A DNA stretch of 40,792 nt from an uncultured Clostridia bacterium (GTDB lineage: Bacteria; Bacillota; Clostridia; Oscillospirales; Acutalibacteraceae), in assembly GCA_946186245.1 (NCBI GenBank), contig CAMHMN010000019.1, forward strand, positions 1-40,792, read 5' to 3'. The translations under genes and the position numbers were made by a program. This document shows, piece after piece, positions 30,230 to 38,640 of the stretch. Numbering within the stretch: the first letter of the stretch is position 1; every line of letters begins with the position of its first letter. The notes beneath the pieces were generated by a model. That model was not told the origin of the DNA. It worked only from the letters and a program-made list of their open reading frames with translations, and did no database searches.

Positions 30230-33200
30230 CTAATCACCCAGCAGGGAAAGAAGTTCGTCGCGGGTCATACTGCCTATGCCGCCCAGCTCGCCGCTGAGTA
30301 TCTCGTCGGCAAGGTCTTTTTTGGATTCCTGAAGCTCCAGAATTTTCTCCTCTACGGAATTTTTGACGATAATCCGGTAGACAGACACGATTTTGGTCTG
30401 ACCGATACGGTGAGCGCGGTCGGTCGCCTGATTCTGGGCGGCTACATTCCACCACGGGTCGTAATGAATCACCACGTCGGCGCCCGTCAGATTGAGCCCC
30501 GTTCCTCCTGCTTTCAGCGAAATCAGGAACACGGAGGTGGCGTCCGAATTGAATTTCTGCACCAGTTCCACACGTTCCTGCTTGGGCGTGGAGCCGATGA
30601 TCTTGTAATAGGATATTCCCTCGGCGTTCAGATCGCTTTCCAGCAGCTCCAGCATAGAGGTGAACTGTGAAAAGAGCAATATCTTATGTTCGCCTTCTAT
30701 CGCGCTTTTTACCAGCTCCATGCAGGCAAGCCGCTTGGCCGATTCGCCGCTGTAATCCTCAAAGAGAAGCGACGGATCGCAGCATATCTGCCGTATGCGG
30801 GTAAGCTCCGCCAGAATCTGAATTTTGCTTTTGCTCAGGGTGGTCTGATCGGTCTTTTCCAGCAAGCCCTTCATGTGAGCTACCTGGGCGTCGTAGATTC
30901 TCCGCTGCTGGGTGTCGAAGGCGGCGTAACGCACTTCCTCTATCTTGTCGGGAAGGTCTTTGAGCACATCGCTCTTCAGACGCCGGAGAATGAAGGGCGA
31001 CGTCATGCGCTTGAGCTTTTCGGTGGCAAGGGGATCGCTCTTTTTGGCGATAGGAGCTTCCAGCTCCTTGCGGAAGGTCTCATAGCCATAGAGGAAACCC
31101 GGCATGAGGTAATCGAAAATGCTCCACAACTCGCTCAGACGGTTCTCAATCGGCGTGCCGGTCAGGGCAAATCTGGTGCGGGAACGAATTACCTTGACCG
31201 ACTTGGCAGCCGCGGTGGAATGGTTCTTGATGTACTGCGCTTCGTCTATAATCTCGTAATGGAATCCGATCTTCCCGTAAACCGAAATGTCCCGTTTCAG
31301 CAGGTCGTAGGAAGTCACCGCCACGTCGTAGTCCTCTATCCTTTCGATGATCTCCGCCCTCTCAAACTGATTGCCCGCGACGGCAACGGCATTCAGTTCG
31401 GGTGAAAACCGCGACAGTTCCTCCAGCCAGTTGTAAATGAGCGAGGCGGGACACACCACCAGCGATGTGCCTGCGTTTCCCTCGGACTTGGCGGCTGAAA
31501 GAACCGAGATCACCTGCAGCGTCTTGCCGAGTCCCATGTCGTCGGCGAGAATGCCGCCGAAGCCGTATTTTTCCAGCGTGCGCAGCCAGCGATGGCCGAA
31601 TATCTGATAATTCCGCATAACGCCCTGGAGATGCTCCGGCACCTCAAAGTCGGATTCGCTGACCGTCTTGAATTCCTTGATCAGCTTTTTGAAGTAGGAA
31701 TCCCGCCTGACTCTCAGCGCATCGCACTTCTCCGACATCTTGTCGAGATACAGTGCGCGGTAGACAGGCAGGTTGACGCTGCCCTTTGCCAGCTCGGCAG
31801 GCGTAATCCGCATGGTTTCAGCCATCTCGCTCAGCTCGGCGATTGTCTCGCCGATATCCACAAACTCGCCGTTTTTCAGCCTGTGATACTTCTTTTTGCG
31901 GCGGTAGCTCTTGAGAATATCGGCAAGTTCCCTGATGGAAACATCCTCCGATTCAATGGTGAGATTCATCAGGTCGCCCGAAAGGGAAACGCCCATCTTT
32001 ACGGGCAGCCGGCGGCGGATGTTTAGCGCCTTGAAGCTGTCGGTGCAGTTGACCTCGCCGATCCGAAGCAATTCGCCCACGCCTTCGGAAAGCACACGGT
32101 ATGCCGCGTCATCGTCGCCGCCGCAGACAAAGAGATCGTGTTCCGGTTGATACTCCGGAAAATATCCGGTCACCACTTCCAGGGCTTCCGATTCCCGCTG
32201 GACATCCCTGTGCGCACTGTGAATCACGCTTCCCGGCAGGCTGTCCGCCAGAGGGAATTCCGTGTCGCCGTACCTTGCGGCGGCGCGGCAGGTGAGCAGA
32301 CCGTTGTCATTGTCCAGGTAAAAGACCGGCTCGGCTTCGGGCGGAAGGTACTTCGCTATTTCTTCCGCGTCATGCTCACGCACATTGATGATTTCCCGAA
32401 GCATGGGCAGAACGCTGTAGCAGAATTCAGCCATATTGTTTCTGCCGACGCTGAAGGTAAATTGTCCCTTGCCCAGAAGCACGTAAAGGGGCGCGAGCTT
32501 ATTGTCGGTTTCAGGATCGATGCGGCAGAATCTGTCCTCATCAATGAAATAATGATGCTCAGAGCCTTTGAGGAATACCGGCGCGTTACCGACAGCCCGG
32601 ATGCCGTGAAAGATCATTTCGTCGTCCACATCGCTCCTGATGTCGAGCCAAATGTCGGGCGAGCCGGTGCCGGGAAAAAGCTGTGAATTGACCTTGCCGG
32701 TATCCGTTACATCGGTGAAGGTTAGCTGCGTTATCCTGCTTTTCGTCAGCGCGTCAAAAAATCCGTCCAGACGGCTGCCGTAAAGCTCTATTCGGTTTTT
32801 AATCGAGTCGGAAGGAGGCATATAGCCGTAATATGTGTTTTTGGCCGCAGATGCGCGGACCGTCGAGTCATCCACCACATCCTTGATAAAGGAATAGAGC
32901 GGGGTGCATTTTTGACTGAATGTGTCACGGGGAAAGACGAAGGACAGCTTGCCGGACTGATAGCCGGATCTTTCCTCCTCGGCTTTGACCAATTCGGTGA
33001 TGTTCTTGACCACAAACAGCTTGTCGGTTCCGGCGCGCAGCGTCATGTAATACCTGCCGTCCTCCCTGATCATGCGGGGTTCCAGTTCAATCTCCCGCCG
33101 CAGTTCGGAAAGGCTTCCCGACACGCGTTCCGAACGGAAGGCGCTGAGCAGCTTCATTCCTGTGCCGCTGGTGGAATCGCCCGCATTCGGATCATCGGCC

Positions 33201-33874
33201 AGCTGCTTTCCCGCTTTCAGCATCAGCGCAAGCAGGTATTGATTCGGCTCGATCCTGTCGCCATGCTGTATCATTCCCGTTGTGCCGAACCCCGAAACGT
33301 ATTTCTCACAGAAGCTGCTGAATATTTCATTCCTGTCAAACGCAATTGTAAGAAGGCACTCATAGTTTCCTTTGTATTTGCCCTGCGCCTCGCAGATCAT
33401 GCCTCCCTTTTCCTCGCGGAAGCTGTATCTCAGCGAAATATCGGTGATCTTCCCGCTTTCAAGCAGTCTGAGAGCCCGCCTGTAGGTTTCTTCATAAAGG
33501 ACGACATTGCGCGTGATTCGCCGCATGTCAAAGTAACGGTAACCGTCCTCCGTCTCGCTTTCGCAGTTATACAGGGCCTCGAAGGGATTGCTGTCCAGCT
33601 CCCGATCCGACTGGGTGTTTTCGTAATCGTCAATGGCATACATCACGGCGGCTATATGCTTGCAGTAATAGCCCGAACGCGAATGAGGACAGTCGCAGCT
33701 CGCGCGAAAAAGAGCGCCGTCCCTTTCCTCAATGCGGACCGTATAGGCCCTTGAACCCATGACCTTTGCCAGATAAATATCTCCCATGGGGAAAAGCCCG
33801 ACCACCTTGCCTCTCCTGTAATAATCGCTTCCTCTCATCAGGATATTCTGCATAAATAGATTTTTCCAGAGCAC
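30230..33874 (-). CDS. SWIM zinc-finger SNF2 family DNA-dependent ATPase
   Basis: A 1214-residue protein. The SWIM motif near the N-terminus is intact: C60, C62, C71 and H73 in SCDCPHSRSGYYCKH. A long middle region (about 150-740) fits the bacterial SNF2-associated domain. The SNF2 motor follows with GGILADDMGLGKTLQVI (about residue 775), a DEAQ box (about 875), TGTPIENRLSELW, and the second RecA lobe ending in DPWWNVAAQNQATDRAHRIG. SNF2 motors move along double-stranded DNA; the bacterial SWIM type is widespread but poorly characterised, probably in transcription or repair. Start is GTG at 33874 with GGGGAGG eight bases upstream. No strong terminator follows, only an AT-rich hairpin. Confidence 0.93.
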   Translation of the reverse strand: MLWKNLFMQNILMRGSDYYRRGKVVGLFPMGDIYLAKVMGSRAYTVRIEERDGALFRASCDCPHSRSGYYCKHIAAVMYAIDDYENTQSDRELDSNPFEALYNCESETEDGYRYFDMRRITRNVVLYEETYRRALRLLESGKITDISLRYSFREEKGGMICEAQGKYKGNYECLLTIAFDRNEIFSSFCEKYVSGFGTTGMIQHGDRIEPNQYLLALMLKAGKQLADDPNAGDSTSGTGMKLLSAFRSERVSGSLSELRREIELEPRMIREDGRYYMTLRAGTDKLFVVKNITELVKAEEERSGYQSGKLSFVFPRDTFSQKCTPLYSFIKDVVDDSTVRASAAKNTYYGYMPPSDSIKNRIELYGSRLDGFFDALTKSRITQLTFTDVTDTGKVNSQLFPGTGSPDIWLDIRSDVDDEMIFHGIRAVGNAPVFLKGSEHHYFIDEDRFCRIDPETDNKLAPLYVLLGKGQFTFSVGRNNMAEFCYSVLPMLREIINVREHDAEEIAKYLPPEAEPVFYLDNDNGLLTCRAAARYGDTEFPLADSLPGSVIHSAHRDVQRESEALEVVTGYFPEYQPEHDLFVCGGDDDAAYRVLSEGVGELLRIGEVNCTDSFKALNIRRRLPVKMGVSLSGDLMNLTIESEDVSIRELADILKSYRRKKKYHRLKNGEFVDIGETIAELSEMAETMRITPAELAKGSVNLPVYRALYLDKMSEKCDALRVRRDSYFKKLIKEFKTVSESDFEVPEHLQGVMRNYQIFGHRWLRTLEKYGFGGILADDMGLGKTLQVISVLSAAKSEGNAGTSLVVCPASLIYNWLEELSRFSPELNAVAVAGNQFERAEIIERIEDYDVAVTSYDLLKRDISVYGKIGFHYEIIDEAQYIKNHSTAAAKSVKVIRSRTRFALTGTPIENRLSELWSIFDYLMPGFLYGYETFRKELEAPIAKKSDPLATEKLKRMTSPFILRRLKSDVLKDLPDKIEEVRYAAFDTQQRRIYDAQVAHMKGLLEKTDQTTLSKSKIQILAELTRIRQICCDPSLLFEDYSGESAKRLACMELVKSAIEGEHKILLFSQFTSMLELLESDLNAEGISYYKIIGSTPKQERVELVQKFNSDATSVFLISLKAGGTGLNLTGADVVIHYDPWWNVAAQNQATDRAHRIGQTKIVSVYRIIVKNSVEEKILELQESKKDLADEILSGELGGIGSMTRDELLSLLGD

Positions 33875-33913
33875 GTTCCGTTCCTCCCCTTATCACAAAT
33901 TGCCTGAAAGACT

Positions 33914-33942
33914 ATTATACCACATGTTTTTAAATTCATCAA
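33914..33942 (-). promoter_or_regulatory. sigma-A promoter of the SNF2 gene
   Basis: Minus strand: TTGATG (33937-33942), 17-bp spacer, TATAAT (33914-33919), with TGG before the -10. Confidence 0.7.
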
Positions 33943-34080
33943 GATTGAATATCCGATATTTGAATTATCCCGCGTGCGAGATGAGCGAAGTCAAGCAGGA
34001 ATGAATTGAATTTATTATAATATTTATAATAATTATCAAATAATTTCTCTCAATATCATGAAATAATTGTATAAAGTGTG

Positions 34081-34109
34081 TTGAAATCGCAGATCGTTTA
34101 TGGTATGAT
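34081..34109 (+). promoter_or_regulatory. sigma-A promoter of the EAL-domain gene
   Basis: TTGAAA (34081-34086), 17-bp spacer, TATGAT (34104-34109) with an extended TGG. The expected transcript start (about 34116) lies after the upstream in-frame TTG at 34078, which argues for the later TTG at 34144. Confidence 0.7.
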
Positions 34110-34143
34110 AGTAGTTGACATTCAAGTTAAGGAAGTGAATGAA

Positions 34144-36468
34144 TTGAAGCCTCCGAAAAACAGACTTCCTCTGATGATCACCGTGAGCGCGGTACTGTGC
34201 GCTGTCGTAGCGGTTTTCAGCGTTATCATAATCCGTTCGGCTGACGAAAGCATGATGCGTGACAGAATCGACGAGAACAAGCTGTCCATGCATCAGGCCG
34301 CCGAAATGGTACAGGCGGAAATCGTCGAAAAAAAGGAATTAATCTCAGCGTCAGCCGCTTCGCTGTCCGGTACCGAAAAGAGCTTTGACAAGCTGCTGAA
34401 AAAAAAGGGCAAGGCATTCAAAAAAATCGCCGGAGCAGGCGGGTTTGACAAGCTGCTGATTGCCGACCTCGAAGGCAACGCCTCCGACGTGAAGGGCAAT
34501 GCCTACACCGTAAGCGGAATAGGCTTTTTCAATAAAGCGATCGCCGGAGAATCGGGCGTTTCGGATAAACCGCAGAGCGGCTTGCTGGATGACGGCGGAA
34601 GCGCTGTCGTCTATTACGCGCCGATAACCGGCGAAGACGGCGTTATCGCCGTACTGATGGGCTTTTCTCCAGCCGGTCTGAATGTTTCGGACTTTACCGG
34701 CGATTCCATGAATTCCCGTTCCGGCATGTACATCTTAGACCGTTCCGGCGCTGCCATCATGACGTCGTTCACGGCAGAAGGGAGCAGCTTTTATGATGAC
34801 GCAAAAAGCAGCAGATATGCCGACGGCAGCGATTCCGGCTACCGCGAGGTAGAAGTGCGCACGGAGAAGGAGCCGGCGGAAGGCGAAGACGCCCCGAAGG
34901 TGACCGAGGTCACCACCGATTCCTTTGCCGGCGACATAACCGATTCAAAGGGTTTCCTTCGCTGGCTGAACGACAAGCAAAAGGTGAGCCGCATTTACCT
35001 CAAAAAGCCGCTGTCCGTCAACGGCTGGACACTTTTCTATGTACGTCCGGTGGAACTTTCGGAAAGCACCGTCTCTTATATGATACGCAGCCGTCTGCTG
35101 CTGTCCGGCATTGTGGCGATATTCATCGTGGCGATAATCTTCCTGCTTTGGCTGCAATGGCGCAGCGGCAAAAGAATTACCGCCCTCGCTTCCCGCGACG
35201 AGATAACCGGGCGATTCAACTGGCAGAGTTTTGTGGCGATATGTGACGCCAGACTGAAAAGCAGAAGCTGGTGGAAAAGCAATCACGCGGCTCTCTGCAT
35301 AGACATCAACCGTTTTACCCTCTACAACGATTATTACGGCCACAAAGCGGGCGACGAGCTGCTGCGTTACATCGCCGAAACGCTGGAACAGACGTGTTCC
35401 TCTCGAGAGATGTCGGCAAGGCGGTGCAGGGATATCTTTGTGGCGCTGTGGAATTATTCCTCGAAGGACGAACTGCAAAAGCGGATTGAAGGCTTTTTCT
35501 CACGTGTCAAGGACGGGCCGAACAGCGAAAACATTTCCATCTCGGTCGGTGTGTATCTCCTGAATGAGAAAGACAAGGACATTGTCCACGCGATCGACAT
35601 GGCGACCATTGCCGAGCAGACGGTGGAAGACGCCAAGGTCGACACTGTCACCTTCTTCGACGAAAAGATCCGCGCCCGGATGACAGAGGAACACGAGCTG
35701 GAGCAAATGATGCATTCCGCTCTGGAAAAGGACGAATTCAAGCTCTTCATTCAGCCAAAGCACCGCGTCAGCGACGGCGCTCTCGGAGGCGCGGAAGCAC
35801 TGGTCCGCTGGATCAGCGAGGAGAAGGGATTCATCTCACCCGGCAGATTTATCCCGCTGTTTGAGAAAAACGGCTTTGTGGGGCCTGTGGACAATTACAT
35901 TCTGGAGCAGCTCTGCATATTCCAGCGCAGCCGTCTGCGCAAGGGTTACAAGACGGTTCCCATCTCGGTCAATGTTTCACGCGTACAGCTCAGCAATCCC
36001 AACCTTGCTCAAGAAATTTGCGACATAGTCGACAAATACAGCGTTCCCCACAAGTATATCGACATTGAGCTGACGGAAAGCGCCTGCTTCGACGACATGG
36101 ATGTTCTGATTGACACCATCAAACAGCTTCGCTCCATGGGGTTCCCGGTTTCAATGGATGATTTCGGATCGGGTTATTCCTCGTTGAATCTGCTGAAGGA
36201 GCTGCCCTTCGATACGCTTAAAATTGACGGCGAGTTTTTCCGCAATGTCACCGACGCCAACCGTGCCAACATTGTTGTCAAGAATATTATTGACCTAGCC
36301 AAGTCCTTGAATATGACGGTTGTCGCCGAAGGCATAGAAACACAGGAACAGGTGGATTTTCTCAAAACCACAGAATGTGACCTCATTCAGGGTTATTTCT
36401 ATTCCAAACCCATCTCGGCGAAAGACTTTGAGCAATATATGTCAAAGCATCGGATCGAGAATAAATAA
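34144..36468 (+). CDS. membrane sensor c-di-GMP phosphodiesterase with degenerate GGDEF and intact EAL
   Basis: About 774 residues: a membrane helix (about 8-30), an extracellular sensor region (about 35-315, Cache-like), a second helix (about 318-340), a GGDEF-fold domain (about 350-480) and an EAL domain (about 515-770). In the GGDEF site the signature is CRDIF (428-432), so no cyclase activity is expected. The EAL motif is intact (E551-A-L) with NVSR, the ELTES glutamates, MDDFGSGYSSLN, LKIDGEFF, VVAEGIET and LIQGYFYSKP, so it should cleave c-di-GMP. Start is TTG at 34144 with AAGGAAGTGA upstream; the promoter position excludes the earlier in-frame TTG at 34078. It would lower c-di-GMP in response to an outside signal. 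Confidence 0.92.
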   Translation: MKPPKNRLPLMITVSAVLCAVVAVFSVIIIRSADESMMRDRIDENKLSMHQAAEMVQAEIVEKKELISASAASLSGTEKSFDKLLKKKGKAFKKIAGAGGFDKLLIADLEGNASDVKGNAYTVSGIGFFNKAIAGESGVSDKPQSGLLDDGGSAVVYYAPITGEDGVIAVLMGFSPAGLNVSDFTGDSMNSRSGMYILDRSGAAIMTSFTAEGSSFYDDAKSSRYADGSDSGYREVEVRTEKEPAEGEDAPKVTEVTTDSFAGDITDSKGFLRWLNDKQKVSRIYLKKPLSVNGWTLFYVRPVELSESTVSYMIRSRLLLSGIVAIFIVAIIFLLWLQWRSGKRITALASRDEITGRFNWQSFVAICDARLKSRSWWKSNHAALCIDINRFTLYNDYYGHKAGDELLRYIAETLEQTCSSREMSARRCRDIFVALWNYSSKDELQKRIEGFFSRVKDGPNSENISISVGVYLLNEKDKDIVHAIDMATIAEQTVEDAKVDTVTFFDEKIRARMTEEHELEQMMHSALEKDEFKLFIQPKHRVSDGALGGAEALVRWISEEKGFISPGRFIPLFEKNGFVGPVDNYILEQLCIFQRSRLRKGYKTVPISVNVSRVQLSNPNLAQEICDIVDKYSVPHKYIDIELTESACFDDMDVLIDTIKQLRSMGFPVSMDDFGSGYSSLNLLKELPFDTLKIDGEFFRNVTDANRANIVVKNIIDLAKSLNMTVVAEGIETQEQVDFLKTTECDLIQGYFYSKPISAKDFEQYMSKHRIENK

Positions 36469-36523
36469 AACAATGCCCGACACAATTTCCTTTTGTGAAA
36501 AACGCGCCGGGCATTGTTATTTG
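36469..36523 (+). terminator. terminator after the EAL-domain gene
   Basis: AACAATGCCCG pairs perfectly with CGGGCATTGTT, with a nested CACAA/TTGTG hairpin in the loop. The T run after it is short (TTATTTG), so read-through into the next gene is possible. Confidence 0.65.
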
Positions 36524-36551
36524 AAAAAAAGGAAAAATAAGGATTAATAAA

Positions 36552-38330
36552 ATGAAAAAGATTGTAATGAAAAAAAGAATTCTTTCGATGGTTCTGATCA
36601 TGTCCATGATCATTATGCTTTTACCCGACCTGGTATTCCACAACAAGGTTTACGCTGCGTCAGCCAGTGATATCTGCCAGCCATCGGTATTCATCAAACA
36701 GTCCCAGGGCGGCACCTGCACGCTTGCCTCCGCAACCATGATCATCAGGAGAGCTGCCATCCTGCAGGGTGACCCCGACTGGGAATCCATCACGGAAGCA
36801 GATGTAAGAAAAGTAGCGTGGAATGACGGACTGTCATCCGATTTCATATATAAACATAACGGCATTTCTTACAGAATCAAACGCGGCGATCTGCCAAGGT
36901 TTTCGGATGAAAACGCAGCCAACAAGTCGAAACTGATTTCCCTTCTGAATGCGCATCCGGAGGGAATTGCGATCTACAGAAACTTCGAACCGAAACACGC
37001 CGTCTTGCTGACGGACTATACAGACGGGGTGTTCTACTGCGCAGATCCTTCCAAAAGCAAGCCGGAAGGGCGTATGAACATCAGCAATGCCTTTTCGGTA
37101 ACAACCGAAAACGCGAAGAGATACTGGTATCTGGTCACCCCCAAGTGTATACTGAATTCCACCGCTGCGTTTCACGATCCGGATAACTTCAAGGTTTCCT
37201 TCAGCCGCACTTTGTATTACAAGAGTTCAGTCTGCTGTATGAGCGGCGACGACGTCATGTATATGCAGATGTGCCTGAAATACCTCGGATACAACATTGA
37301 CCCTGACGGATGGTACGGGTCGGCTAGTGCCTCTTTTGTCAAGAGCTTTCAGTCAGATTACCGCGTTTCTCCGGTTGACGGACGTTGCGGTTCAATCACT
37401 TGGAAGGCCATTGAAAAAGCGGTCAACGACGCAAAGCAAACAGGCATCGTCACTTCCTTCAACGTGTCGAAGAAATCCCCCCAAGTGGAGAATACAACCA
37501 TTAAGCTGACTGCGTCTGGCGGTTCAAAGTATAAATTCTACAGCGAGTGCGCGGGAACAAGGAAGCTCATTCAGAACGTATCGACCAAGAAAACCTGCGA
37601 CTGGAAACCGACGAAAGCCGGGACGTATCAACTTTATGCCGATATCATGGACAGCAGCGGCAATCTTCTGGCCAGCCGGAAGATAACCTATGTCATCACA
37701 AAACCAGAATTCAAGGCGACAATCAGCGCCCAATATGCTTCTCCGCAGAATGCGGGTTCCACCATCAAGCTAAAGGTCAAAGCGACAGGCGGTACAGGCA
37801 CACTCAAGTACAAGTTCTACAGCGAGTGCAACGGCATACGGACAAAGCTGTGGGATTACGATACCAACAGCGAGTACAACTGGCACGCCACCACTGTCGG
37901 CACACATACGGTTTACTGCGACGTCATGGACAGCAGCGGCAAGACGATTACCTGCCATCTCAGTTATAAGATCGTCAAGGGAACCAGCTTTGTCGTCGAT
38001 CTCAATGCAAATATGAATTCCGGCCAATACACCGGGACAGAGATAAAGCTCAAGGCTAATTCCTACAACGGCAAAGGCACGGTGAAATATAAGTACTATA
38101 TGGAAAAAGGCGGCACATGGACCACCCTGAAGAATTTCAGCACACAGGAATACATCCTCTGGACACCTACCGAGGCCGGATACTATAATCTCTATGTGGA
38201 CGCAAAGGATTCAAACGGCAGTACTGCATGCAAGAGACTCTGCTTCACAGTGGAATCCGGCACGCCGCTCAAAATCAAGTCGCTCACGGCGAATCCTTCC
38301 TCACCGACGACGGACAGCCTGTCAAGCTGA
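36552..38330 (+). CDS. secreted C39-like peptidase / peptidoglycan-binding / Ig-repeat protein, truncated by a frameshift
   Basis: The product as read is 592 residues. A Sec signal peptide (1-37, ending VYA-AS) is followed by a papain-like C39-type domain (about 40-200) with C56 in GGTCTLASA, H149 in PKHAVLLTDY and D165 in CADPS. Next is a peptidoglycan-binding domain 1 (about 215-295; MQMCLKYLGYNIDPDGWYGS), then three Ig-like repeats (about 298-385, 390-478, 480-570), each with a YKFYSE-type strand and a late YxxYxDxxDSSG strand. The fourth repeat starts (KSLTANPSSP) and is cut by TGA at 38328. Its remainder lies in the -1 frame to 38536. It probably acts at the cell wall. The ATG at 36552 follows AAGGAT; upstream transcription signals are not clear. 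Confidence 0.82.
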   Translation: MKKIVMKKRILSMVLIMSMIIMLLPDLVFHNKVYAASASDICQPSVFIKQSQGGTCTLASATMIIRRAAILQGDPDWESITEADVRKVAWNDGLSSDFIYKHNGISYRIKRGDLPRFSDENAANKSKLISLLNAHPEGIAIYRNFEPKHAVLLTDYTDGVFYCADPSKSKPEGRMNISNAFSVTTENAKRYWYLVTPKCILNSTAAFHDPDNFKVSFSRTLYYKSSVCCMSGDDVMYMQMCLKYLGYNIDPDGWYGSASASFVKSFQSDYRVSPVDGRCGSITWKAIEKAVNDAKQTGIVTSFNVSKKSPQVENTTIKLTASGGSKYKFYSECAGTRKLIQNVSTKKTCDWKPTKAGTYQLYADIMDSSGNLLASRKITYVITKPEFKATISAQYASPQNAGSTIKLKVKATGGTGTLKYKFYSECNGIRTKLWDYDTNSEYNWHATTVGTHTVYCDVMDSSGKTITCHLSYKIVKGTSFVVDLNANMNSGQYTGTEIKLKANSYNGKGTVKYKYYMEKGGTWTTLKNFSTQEYILWTPTEAGYYNLYVDAKDSNGSTACKRLCFTVESGTPLKIKSLTANPSSPTTDSLSS

Positions 38331-38536
38331 CCGGAACGACGACAGGCTGCGACGGAAATGTGACCTATAAATTCTACTACGAACTTGACGGCACACGGAT
38401 CCAGCTCAAGGATTTCTCCGCGACGAATACCTGCTCCTTCACTCCATCAAAGGCGGGAACCTACTGCATTTACATGGATGCCATCGACGGCAAGAAGAAT
38501 CTGCAATCTAAGATGATTAAGGTCGTTGTCAGGTAA
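38300..38536 (+). pseudogene. out-of-frame remainder of the fourth Ig repeat
   Basis: In the -1 frame relative to the preceding gene, the sequence from about 38302 continues the fourth repeat: DGQPVKLTGTTTG, VTYKFYYELDGTRIQL, AGTYCIYMDAIDGKK and a terminal KVVVR before TAA. This aligns with repeats one to three, so one base was lost (or two gained) between about 38285 and 38312. The open frame itself reaches back to an ATG at 38228, but the part before 38300 has no similarity to the repeats and there is no ribosome binding site, so it is not a separate gene. Confidence 0.75.
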
Positions 38537-38576
38537 GACCGATGATCATTCCATGAACAGAGAAAACGATAATAAA

Positions 38577-38628
38577 GACCTGCGCTTTGGGATTTTTTGA
38601 AATACCCGAAGCGCAGGTCATATTTTTA
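38577..38628. terminator. bidirectional terminator between the Ig-repeat gene and glnS
   Basis: GACCTGCGCTT and GGG (38577-38591) pair with CCC and GAAGCGCAGGTC (38605-38619), followed by ATATTTTT on the plus strand and TTTATT on the minus strand. Both convergent genes end within 60 bases. Confidence 0.85.
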
Positions 38629-38640
38629 CTGATGAAACAA

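Noticed and set aside
38228-38299. Separate small gene starting at ATG 38228
   Set aside because: No binding site, and its first 24 codons match nothing; only the part after about 38300 continues the Ig repeat of the previous gene.
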